From an uncultured Campylobacter sp. (GTDB lineage Bacteria; Campylobacterota; Campylobacteria; Campylobacterales; Campylobacteraceae), in NCBI RefSeq assembly GCF_938045625.1, contig NZ_CALIAV010000069.1:1-12727 (forward strand): 12,727 bases of DNA. The letters run 5' to 3'. A model generated the notes under the pieces. That model was not told the DNA's origin, did not search any database, and worked only from the letters and a program-made list of their open reading frames with translations. The position numbers were made by a program, and so were the translations under genes. Positions 6,135 through 12,727 of this stretch are shown here, piece after piece (position 1 is the stretch's first letter; the number at the start of each line of letters is the position of its first letter).

Positions 6135-8270
6135 TTAAAATTTAACGCTAGCGGTCAGCATAAACTGCCTCGCATACCCCGGCTGTATCGGTATGATATT
6201 AGCCTGTGTGCCGGTCGACGAGGACGTATAGTAGAGCTTGTCGGTCAGGTTTTTGACGTTAAACGAGAAATTCGTCTCGTAGCCTGCGATCTTGGTATCG
6301 TAGCTGATAAAGGCGTCGTAAACGACCGCGTCGTCCATCTTAAAGCCCGTTCCTGCAGGCACGGCCGGTAGATTCGTCCTCATGTAGTAGGTGTACCATG
6401 AGCCAAAATACCTCGCCGCACCGCCGATCCTTAGGCCTTTTGCGCCTAGGTGGCTAAAGTCGTAGTTAGCAAAGAGGCTGGCTTGGTGCTTAGGTGTAGC
6501 TTCAAGCGGTTTGCCTACTAGCACGGCAAACGCGCCGCTATCCTTGCGCACCTCGGTTTTAGTGTATGCGTAGCTAGCGCCTAGACTCAGTCCTTGCGTC
6601 ACGCGACCGTTAAAGTCAAACTCAAATCCTCTAGAGCGCGCCTCGCCCACGGGAGTGCTAACGCTATTTACTGTGCGCATGATGTTTTTCTTGTCTATGT
6701 TAAAGACCGCCGCGCTAGCCGTTATGCTATCGTTTTGAAATTTAGTTCCCAGCTCTATGCTTTTGCCTTCTTAGGGCTTTATGTCGCCGATGTCGTCGCC
6801 GCTGATCGCCATTTGCGGGCTAAAGCTTTGCGCGTAGTTGGCGTAAACCGACCACTCGGGCGTTAGCAAGTATAAAAGCCCCGTCTGCCACGTAAATTTG
6901 CCGTCTTGCTGATCGGTTGTGTTTGGACCGCTAGTCGTGCCGCGAGCGACTTGGTCGTAGTATTCGTATCTAACGCCCAAAGAATAGATCAAATTTTCGG
7001 TCAAATTTATACTATCTTGCGCGTAAAATCCGACCGTTCTTAGCTTTTGATACTGGATACCGGAGGCTCGGTCGGACGGATAGGGGACCGTGCCGTAGAC
7101 TGGACTGTAGATATTTATCGGATAGTTTTTGTGCGTCGTGCCGGAGCTGTAGCTGTTTAGCGCGCCGGATCTATAGCGGTAGTACTCCTTTGCGTCGATA
7201 CCAAATAGTAAGTTATGCTCTATCTCGCCCGTTTGCACATAACCGTTTAAATTTAACGATCCGGCGTGTGTGCGGTGGATAAACCCGTCATACGCCTCGT
7301 TTCGTCTAGCTGCAACGCCGGTGTTTAAATTTACGTTCATTAGCCTGATGTGACCGTATTCGTGCTTTGAGCGGGAAAACGCGTAAGCACCGCGCAGTAG
7401 CCAGTCCTCGCCGATATTTTTTTCAAAATTTACGTCCACCGTGTCGAGTCTGGTTTTTAGTTTATTAAACGGCTCGTCAAGGCGTCTTTTCTTATCTATC
7501 GGCAGTAGCTTGCCCGTGCTTGGCACCAGATACATGCCGCGGTCGATCGGATCGGTCGAGCGCGTGTGCGTATAGGCTAAGTTTATGCGGTAATCATCGC
7601 CTTTATAAGAAAGAGATGGCGCAAAGAGGACGTTTTTATATTCGCCAAACTCCCTCCAGTAGTCTTTTTGCATCATATCAAATATAAATCTATACGCAAA
7701 GCCGCTATTAGCGATCGGTCCCGTGGTGTCAAAGCCCGCGTTCCAGTAGTTGCGGTTGCCGATACCCGCCCAAATTTCGTTTGAGAAGTCGTATTTTGGC
7801 TTTTTAGTGACCATATTTATGATGCCCCCGGGCTCTTGCGCGCCGTAGAGCAAGCTAGCCGGGCCTTTTAGCACCTCGACGCTTTATACGGTTTTGTTAA
7901 AGCTATGCATGACGCTAGCGGGCACGCCGTTTCGCATGATCGAGCCGTCGCGTCCGCCGCCGAATCCTCTTTTTATGATCGAGTCAAAGATACCGCCCGT
8001 GGTGTTTCCGTAGCTAACTCCGCTCACGTTTTGAAGGCTTTCGGCTAGAGTCTCGGGTTTTTTATCTTTTAGTTGCTGCTGGGTTACGACGTTTACCGTC
8101 TGCGGAATTTCTAAAATAGGCGTATTTGTTTTGCCTATTTCGCTGGTTTTGGCGCGGTATCCATCGTCTGCGCTCTCGCTAATCTCGACGCCTTGTAGCG
8201 CTACGTCGGCGGCGAAAATTTGAGTTAAAAGCAGCGACGAGGCCGCTAAACTTAGGCTGAATTTGTTCAT
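6135..8270 (-). pseudogene. TonB-dependent siderophore-type outer membrane receptor with two in-frame stops
   Basis: One frame of 711 codons encodes a complete receptor, broken by TAA at codon 129 (7884-7886) and TAA at codon 500 (6771-6773). A signal peptide (residues 1-20, ending IFA) leads to the plug domain (EIPQTVNVVTQQQLKDKKP, then VEVLKGPASLLYGAQEPGG) and a 22-strand type barrel, with KNLTDKLYY near the end and a C-terminal F. The first stop falls in NKTV[stop]SVEVLKGP and the second in IKP[stop]EGKSIELG, where the family usually has Glu, so GAA to TAA is likely in both. There is no frameshift, so inactivation looks recent. Such receptors import ferric siderophores with TonB-ExbB-ExbD. 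A Fur-like box and -10 remain upstream. The ribosome site CGGAG precedes the ATG at 8270. The ligand cannot be told from sequence. Confidence 0.88.
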
Positions 8271-8288
8271 TTATTTTTTCTCCGTTTT

Positions 8289-8307
8289 AAAATGCATTAT
8301 CATTATA
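8289..8307 (-). promoter_or_regulatory. Fur-like operator before the receptor gene
   Basis: On the minus strand TATAATGATAATGCATTTT matches the classical 19-bp Fur box at 13 of 19 positions, with ATAATGATAAT perfect. It overlaps the -10 box, which fits iron-dependent repression of a siderophore receptor. Confidence 0.55.
8302..8307 (-). promoter_or_regulatory. -10 box of the TonB receptor gene
   Basis: A perfect TATAAT on the minus strand, 31 bases before the start codon and inside the Fur-like box. Transcription would start near 8295, leaving a leader of about 25 bases. Confidence 0.55.
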
Positions 8308-8343
8308 TTATTCTTGCGCTTAAAATTCGGCCCGATTTTAGGC

Positions 8344-8349
8344 TATAAT
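8344..8349 (+). promoter_or_regulatory. -10 box of the NFACT gene (possibly leaderless)
   Basis: A perfect TATAAT ends 7 bases before the ATG at 8357, so transcription would begin at or within a base or two of the start codon. No ribosome site is seen before the ATG. Confidence 0.55.
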
Positions 8350-8356
8350 TTCGGCT

Positions 8357-9676
8357 ATGAAATACGCAAATTTAAAACAAATCAAATCTTTTCTAGGCAA
8401 ATTTAAAAAAATAACCGCAATCAGACGCGCGGGCGATATGGCGATATTTATAGAATTTGACGGCGAGCTCGGGCTGTTTTTTGATCTCAGCAAGGCCGAC
8501 TCCGCGATCTACGCAAATCCTGATTTTCTAAACGTCAAAGAGTACAAAGCGCCCTTTGACGTCGCGCTTAAAAAGAGGTTCTGGGGGGCGAAAATTTTAA
8601 ATTTAAGCGTGCCCGAGGGAAATAGAATTTTAAAGCTGGAGTGCGAATTCCAAGGCTCGTATAAAAGCCTCGCCTCAAGCCTGTTTTTGGAGTTTACGGG
8701 GCGCTTTACCAACGCGATCATCACGGATGAAAAAGGCGTCATCGTCGAGGCTTTGCGGCACATAGACAATAATTTTCGCGTGATAAAACCGGGGCGCGAG
8801 CTGCTTGAGCTGCCGCCTGCAGTGATAAAAGAGCGAGAGACGCCGCCGATAACGGATTTTGCGCGGTATTTTAGCGAGGAATTTAAGCGCGTAAATAACG
8901 CAAAGCTAGAAAATCTGCGCGCCGTAAAATCGGCCGCGATAGAGCGCAAAATGCAAAATTTAAGCGAAATTTTAGCGGGCCTTGAAAACGAAGCGGATCT
9001 AAATGCGCAAAGCGAAATTTTAAGCAAAAATGCGGGGCTGATCCTGTCAAATTTACACGCGCTAAGGGAGTACGAGCGCGAGGTAACGCTAAATGATTTT
9101 GAGCGAGGCGAGGTGCGGCTCGTGCTGGATGATAGCCCCAAAATCGCTGCAAACACGATGTTTGCTAGGGCAAAAAGGCTAAAGCAAAAGGCGGCAGGCT
9201 TAGTCATCGAGCGGCAAAATTTGACCGAAAAACTGGAGTTTTTATCAAATTTAAAAACGCTCGTAAACGAAGCTAAAAGCGCCGAAGAGCTAGAGATCCT
9301 AGCGCCTAAAAAAGCCCGCGCCGTAAAGCAAAAAGAGCAAAATCAAAACGTCGAGGATTTTTACGTAGAGGGCTATAAAATCAGTATCGGACGCAACGAA
9401 AAAGGCAACGTCTGGCTGCTAAAAAACTCGAAAAAAGACGACGTCTGGATGCACCTAAAAGATATGCCGTCCGCGCACGTCATCATCAAAACCGCAAAAA
9501 GCGCTCCGAGCGAGGAAATTTTGAGATTTGCGGCTAAAATTTGCGTAAATTTTAGCGTCAAAGGCGGCGGGACGTACGAGGTTGATTTTACCAAACGTAA
9601 CAACGTCAAAATTACGAGCGGCGCAAATGTAAATTATATTAATTTTAAGACGATATTAGTAACAAAGCACGACTAA
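8357..9676 (+). CDS. NFACT family protein (RqcH / FbpA-like)
   Basis: The 439-residue product has the NFACT-N (FbpA) domain at about 1-165, with LEFTGRFTNAIITDEKG and VEALRHID typical of it, a helical coiled-coil middle (about 170-320), and an NFACT-R (DUF814) domain at about 330-439 with DDVWMHLKDMPSAHVII (361-377) and VDFTKRNNVKITSGANVNYINFKTILV. RqcH binds split 50S subunits with stalled peptidyl-tRNA and adds C-terminal Ala tails. The older name, fibronectin-binding protein, comes from other bacteria and is less likely to be its main role. At residues 89-90 it has NR where RqcH proteins, as far as I can align by eye, have Asp-Arg. It is slightly shorter than Firmicute members, as C. jejuni Cj1349c is. 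It heads the run toward cdsA and dxr. Confidence 0.85.
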   Translation: MKYANLKQIKSFLGKFKKITAIRRAGDMAIFIEFDGELGLFFDLSKADSAIYANPDFLNVKEYKAPFDVALKKRFWGAKILNLSVPEGNRILKLECEFQGSYKSLASSLFLEFTGRFTNAIITDEKGVIVEALRHIDNNFRVIKPGRELLELPPAVIKERETPPITDFARYFSEEFKRVNNAKLENLRAVKSAAIERKMQNLSEILAGLENEADLNAQSEILSKNAGLILSNLHALREYEREVTLNDFERGEVRLVLDDSPKIAANTMFARAKRLKQKAAGLVIERQNLTEKLEFLSNLKTLVNEAKSAEELEILAPKKARAVKQKEQNQNVEDFYVEGYKISIGRNEKGNVWLLKNSKKDDVWMHLKDMPSAHVIIKTAKSAPSEEILRFAAKICVNFSVKGGGTYEVDFTKRNNVKITSGANVNYINFKTILVTKHD

Positions 9677-9690
9677 AACAGGAGGCGAAA

Positions 9691-10047
9691 ATGGCTGTAA
9701 CACCCCTTGGCAACACGATTTTTATCAATCAAAACGTAAATATGGTCTCAAACAAGGTCGCCGACGTCCAAAATAGATTTGACCTGCAAAATCTCGCCGC
9801 CGCATCGCTAGCAAGCGACGAAAAACAAGAGGTCTCCGAGGTGCGACCGACCGAGGAAACCTACAAAATCGACCCCGAAAACGAGCACGAAAAGCAAAAA
9901 AGCAGGCAGGAGCAGGGCGAGCTCGCCTCGGAGCAAAACGGCGAAAACTCCGACTCTGACGGCGATGAAAATGCAGAGGATCACGTCGCGGCTAACGACT
10001 TCCCGCAAGCGTCGCCCGTTTTTCAGCATCTCGATCTTAAAATTTAA
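9691..10047 (+). CDS. Conserved small acidic hypothetical protein (Cj1348-like position)
   Basis: The 118-residue product starts MAVTPLGNTIFINQNVNMVSNKVADVQNRFDLQNLAAA, followed by a highly charged, probably disordered middle (about 45-98, rich in E, D, Q, K, S and N) and ends QASPVFQHLDLKI. There is no signal peptide or membrane segment. A strong ribosome site (AGGAGG) stands before the ATG, which begins 14 bases after the stop of the NFACT gene, so the two are likely one unit. A small gene sits in the same place in C. jejuni, as I recall. The conserved N- and C-terminal pieces around a variable linker suggest a protein-binding peptide type, but I know no function. Confidence 0.75.
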   Translation: MAVTPLGNTIFINQNVNMVSNKVADVQNRFDLQNLAAASLASDEKQEVSEVRPTEETYKIDPENEHEKQKSRQEQGELASEQNGENSDSDGDENAEDHVAANDFPQASPVFQHLDLKI

Positions 10048-10529
10048 GCTTTCTCGCTCAAATTTGACTGAATATGTTGATGCTAGGCGGTCAAATTTGG
10101 CTTTAAATTTGATCCGCTTTCGGCCTAAATTTAAGCTTTCATCTTTTTAATATCGCGAACGTAAAATTTAAAGCGTAATAAATCGGCTCGTTTCAGTCGT
10201 AAATTTAGCGTCTGAGGATAGCCGCCGCGGGAAAGCCAGCCAAATATGCGAACGCGCGGAGTGTTAGTTTTTGCCGCCCGCATTTGAGGGCGCGGAGCAA
10301 ATTTTATCTGATTTTAAATTTGATACACCGTTTTTAGCAAGCGTAAAATTTGGCACAGGTTGTCAAATTTATGCCAAGTTTGCCGCCGCGCTCGGCAAAA
10401 TTTAGCAAAAATCGTCAAATTTGTCGTCCGTTTCAAGCAAAAATAAATTATCAAATTTGACTACCGATTAAAGCAAGCTAGCAAACGCAAATTCGCCTCA
10501 AATTTCGGCGCTTTTAAGCGAAAATTTTA
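10048..10529. other. AAATTT-rich intergenic stretch
   Basis: No frame here has a ribosome site with protein-like sequence. The stretch is rich in CAAATTT and AAATTTG words in both orientations (for example near 10061, 10091, 10414 and 10453), separated by GC-rich patches. Apart from the hairpin at 10087-10117 and the cdsA promoter at its end I see no RNA gene or mobile element. It lacks the conserved blocks of repeat copies A-C. Confidence 0.6.
10087..10117. terminator. Hairpin after the NFACT-hypothetical pair
   Basis: GCGG then TCAAATTT (10087-10098) pairs with AAATTTGA and CCGC (10105-10117) with one bulged T and a 6-base loop. TTT follows. It could end transcription of the pair upstream, though the T-run is short. 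Confidence 0.4.
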
Positions 10530-10553
10530 TACAATCGTTACTCAAAAAAGGAA
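10528..10553 (+). promoter_or_regulatory. Promoter and RBS of cdsA
   Basis: TATACAAT at 10528-10535 contains TACAAT as a -10 box (5 of 6). AAGGA near 10548-10552 is the ribosome site before the ATG at 10559. It suggests cdsA-dxr has its own promoter. Confidence 0.5.
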
Positions 10554-10558
10554 AAATC

Positions 10559-11290
10559 ATGAAAACGCGTATAATCACCGGCGTCGCGCTATTTGCGGCG
10601 GTTTTGGTCATCTTTTTTGTTGATAGCTATCTGTTAAATTTTGCCATTTTGGGCTTCGTGCTTTACATGGCCTTTAGCGAAGCGCAGAAGCTCTACGGCC
10701 TGCAGGGCGGCTCTCTTGCGCTTATAGCGGTTATTTTTTATCTGCTTACTCCATTTTCAAACCCCGTATTTATCGCTATTTTAGCGGTTTTGCTCGTTGT
10801 TAGTTTTCTCGCGCATTTTAAGAGCGAAAATCTAACGCCCGCACTGCCATTTTTGTATCCGATGACGCCGATTTTTCTCATCTGGATGCTTTATTCGCAG
10901 TACGGCGTGGGTTACTTGGCGTGGCTGATTTTAACGGTCGTGGCGTGCGATAGCGGGGCGTTTTTTGTTGGCAAATTTTGCGGCAAACACGCCTTTAGCG
11001 AGACCTCGCCGAACAAAACTTGGGAGGGCGTAGCAGGCGGTATCGCCGTGGCTACGGTCTTTGGCGCGGGCTTTGGCTGGGTGCTGACCGATAGCTTTTG
11101 GCATAGCCTCATCACGGCGTTTTTGGTTGCGGTTTTTGGCGTTTGGGGCGATCTTTTCGAGAGTTATTTAAAGCGCCGCGCGGGCGTCAAAGATAGCGGC
11201 ACGCTGCTGCCCGGCCACGGCGGGATGCTTGACCGCGTCGATGGCTATCTGTTTGGCGTCGCGGCGATGCTCTGGACGCTATCGTGGTAG
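10559..11290 (+). CDS. cdsA: Phosphatidate cytidylyltransferase (CDP-diacylglycerol synthase)
   Basis: The enzyme makes CDP-diacylglycerol from phosphatidic acid and CTP in the inner membrane, the branch point for all phospholipids. The 243 residues form about seven to eight membrane helices. The family signature is complete at residues 203-228 (YLKRRAGVKDSG then LLPGHGGMLDRVD), including the Asp residues used for metal binding, and DSGAFFVGKFCGKH (131-144) with SPNKTWEG (150-157) precede it. It is somewhat shorter at the N-terminus than E. coli CdsA, as in other Campylobacter. Its last seven bases overlap the start of dxr, which points to coupled translation. The pair cdsA-dxr (often with ispU/frr in other phyla) is conserved. 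Confidence 0.95.
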   Translation: MKTRIITGVALFAAVLVIFFVDSYLLNFAILGFVLYMAFSEAQKLYGLQGGSLALIAVIFYLLTPFSNPVFIAILAVLLVVSFLAHFKSENLTPALPFLYPMTPIFLIWMLYSQYGVGYLAWLILTVVACDSGAFFVGKFCGKHAFSETSPNKTWEGVAGGIAVATVFGAGFGWVLTDSFWHSLITAFLVAVFGVWGDLFESYLKRRAGVKDSGTLLPGHGGMLDRVDGYLFGVAAMLWTLSW

Positions 11291-12396
11291 TGTTGGGCTC
11301 GACGGGCTCGATCGGGACGAATACTTTAAATTTGGCCCGTAAATTCGGCCTTAGCGTCGAGGCGCTGAGCTGCGCGTCAAACTACGAGCTTTTAAACGAG
11401 CAAATCTCCGAATTTAAGCCTAAATTCGTCTGCATCGCCGAACCAAAATTTGCTAAATTGGTAAAACACAAACGCGTTTTTGCGGGTGCGCAGGGCATCT
11501 GCGATATGCTAAAAGAGTGCGAGAGCGAGCGCGTCGTAAACTCTCTAGTGGGCTTTGCCGGGCTGGCTCCGAGCTTAGCTGCGCAAAAGCTAGGTAAAAA
11601 GCTGGCGCTTGCGAATAAAGAAAGCCTCGTAGCGGGCGGCAAATTTTTAGACAGGGGCGCGATAAATCCGATAGATAGCGAGCATTTCGGGCTTAAATTC
11701 CTGCTCGCAAACAAAACCCCGGTCGCTAGGCTGGTCATCACGGCTTCGGGCGGCGCCTTTTACAAAACACCGCTAAAAGCCCTAAAAAATGTCACTGCCT
11801 CAGACGCGCTAAAGCACCCCAACTGGAGCATGGGCGCGAAGATCACGATCGACAGCGCGACGATGGCGAACAAGCTTTTTGAGGTGTTGGAGGCCTTTTG
11901 GCTCTACGGCGTGCGAGACATCGAGGCGCTTATCGAGCGCACGTCCACGGTGCACGCGCTGGTGGAGTTCGCCGACGGCTCGACGACGGCGCATCTATCC
12001 AAAACCGATATGATTTTAGCTATCGCGCATGCGATTTTGGGCGAGGACGGAGCGCTAAATTTGAACGCCGCCGATGCGAAAAATGCGCAAATCGTGCCGA
12101 ATTTAGACCTAAAAACTCTAAAAAACATAAAATTCGGCGAGATAAATTTGAAAAAATACCCTATCTTTTCGCTAAAAGACCAAGCTTTGCAAAACCCGGA
12201 TCTCGGCGTCGCTATCAACGCTGCAAACGAAGTCGCCGTGTATAAATTTTTGCGCGGCGAGTGCGGGTTTTTAGATATCTCGCGAACGGTTTTGGCCGCA
12301 GCAAAGAGGTTTGAAAACGAAAAGATAGAGAGCGAGAGTAGAATCTTTGAGGTGGATTTAGAAGTGAGAGTGTGGGCGGAAAAGTCGCTTAAATAG
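11284..12396 (+). CDS. dxr: 1-deoxy-D-xylulose 5-phosphate reductoisomerase
   Basis: Dxr (IspC) converts DXP to 2-C-methyl-D-erythritol 4-phosphate with NADPH, the second step of the MEP isoprenoid pathway. The 370-residue product starts with the NADPH-binding loop GSTGSIG (residues 5-11). ALANKESLVAGG (108-119), the metal ligands in IDSEH (D131, E133), TASGGAF (153-159), HPNWSMGAKITIDSATMANK (178-197) and INAANEVAV near the C-terminus are all present, so the enzyme should be active. The start is GTG at 11284, within cdsA; it is the only start that keeps the whole nucleotide-binding strand. It is a little shorter than E. coli Dxr (398). Its TAG stop touches repeat copy C, with no separate intrinsic terminator before it. 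Confidence 0.95.
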   Translation: MVVLGSTGSIGTNTLNLARKFGLSVEALSCASNYELLNEQISEFKPKFVCIAEPKFAKLVKHKRVFAGAQGICDMLKECESERVVNSLVGFAGLAPSLAAQKLGKKLALANKESLVAGGKFLDRGAINPIDSEHFGLKFLLANKTPVARLVITASGGAFYKTPLKALKNVTASDALKHPNWSMGAKITIDSATMANKLFEVLEAFWLYGVRDIEALIERTSTVHALVEFADGSTTAHLSKTDMILAIAHAILGEDGALNLNAADAKNAQIVPNLDLKTLKNIKFGEINLKKYPIFSLKDQALQNPDLGVAINAANEVAVYKFLRGECGFLDISRTVLAAAKRFENEKIESESRIFEVDLEVRVWAEKSLK

Positions 12397-12693
12397 CGGC
12401 TTGTCTCGCGAGCGCTTTTCCGAGATTTCACAAAATTTTCGCTCCGCAGGCTATATGCCTAGCGCACGCTCAATTTTGCTTCTTCTGCTTGCAGCTGCGA
12501 GCTTGCGAAGCAGAAAACTCGAAAAATCATCTCGCGATACTTCGCCTCGATTTCTTATAATCAAATTTCAAATTTGCAAATTTTACTCGCCGAGACCCAC
12601 ACCACAAAAACGCAAATTTAAAAACGTGCGGCGCAATAGCGCCAAATTTAACCTGCACGCAGTGCAGCAACTTCTCACGTGCAGTGGGGTTAG
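12396..12693 (-). repeat. Structured dispersed repeat, copy C (inverted)
   Basis: Read on the minus strand, in order: CTAACCCCACTGCACGTGAG (12674-12693); hairpin CTGCAC-TGC-GTGCAG (12653-12667); hairpin GGCGC-TATT-GCGCC (12630-12643); GTGTGGGTCTCGGCGAGT; AAATTT spacer; GGCGAAGTAT (12537-12546); long hairpin with stems TCGCGAG/CTCGCGA (12406-12412 with 12531-12537), TTTTTCGAG/CTCGGAAAA (12416-12424 with 12518-12526, one T-G) and the apical CGCTAGGC-ATATA-GCCTGCG. It ends GACAAGCCGC (12396-12405), touching the dxr stop. The stem bases differ from copy A but pairing is kept. It carries an extra hairpin module at 12483-12515. Confidence 0.8.
12483..12515. repeat. Small hairpin module, copy 2, inside repeat copy C
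   Basis: TTCTGCTT (12483-12490) pairs with AAGCAGAA (12508-12515), with GCAGCTGC between. TTCTGCTTGCAGCTGC and GCAGAAA agree with the module at 4151-4183. Copies A and B have nothing at the matching place inside the long hairpin. Confidence 0.55.
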
Positions 12694-12700
12694 AGAGGGC

Positions 12701-12727
12701 TTGGGAGAGGAAGGGGCGACGCTTCGT
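12701..12727. repeat. Start of a further repeat arm, cut by the window end
   Basis: TTGGGAGAGGAAGGGGC (12701-12717) is identical to 4087-4103, and CTTCG follows in both. The repeat complex therefore goes on beyond the window. Confidence 0.55.

Noticed and set aside
12396..12693. CRISPR array or retron as explanation of the repeats
   Set aside because: Copies are kilobases apart without regular spacers, and there is no cas gene or reverse transcriptase in the window.

Overview
The window reads as a chromosomal segment of a Campylobacterota bacterium, most likely one of the mid-GC oral-type Campylobacter (C. showae / C. rectus / C. curvus / C. gracilis group). Supporting points are the end of enolase followed by an FtsB-like gene and a CgpA-like AMIN protein with bacterial N-glycosylation sequons; the order NFACT/FbpA-like gene, small hypothetical, cdsA, dxr, which I recall from C. 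jejuni (Cj1349c to Cj1346c); sigma70-type -10 boxes without clear -35 boxes; and very frequent AAATTT words. The species is an inference, since no search was possible.

Layout. 1-1107: tail of eno, an FtsB/DivIC-like membrane protein and CgpA-like periplasmic protein, all on the + strand, closed by a good intrinsic terminator. 1334-2733: an ankyrin-repeat gene with a membrane-anchor/signal N-terminus broken by two frameshifts, followed by the remnant of a second small gene. 2934-3431 (-): a DUF7832-like small protein. 3572-3829: a SemiSWEET sugar transporter. 3830-4482: a gene-free stretch full of palindromes and one copy of a structured repeat. 4483-5757 (-): leuC. 5758-6134: a second repeat copy. 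6135-8270 (-): a TonB-dependent siderophore-type receptor with two in-frame TAA codons, preceded by a Fur-like box. 8357-12396 (+): NFACT/RqcH-like protein, small acidic hypothetical, an AAATTT-rich 510-bp gap, then the overlapping pair cdsA-dxr. 12396-12727: a third repeat copy in the opposite orientation.

The most notable structure is the repeat family. Three copies (4191-4477 +, about 5911-6127 +, 12396-12693 -) share conserved blocks and a long hairpin whose stems keep pairing although the bases differ between copies (compensatory changes in the base stem, the apical stem and a separate upstream hairpin). Non-Watson-Crick pairs I could place all become G-U pairs on the same strand, which hints at an RNA read in the element orientation. 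Each copy ends, at a conserved GACAAGCCGC block, 0-8 bp from the stop codon of a gene pointing into it (leuC, the receptor pseudogene, dxr). I recognise no named family and treat it as the best candidate for an undescribed element.

The housekeeping genes are intact (glycolysis, division, leucine synthesis, phospholipid and isoprenoid precursors, ribosome-associated quality control). The accessory genes show decay: the ankyrin gene, its small downstream neighbour and the iron receptor are all broken.
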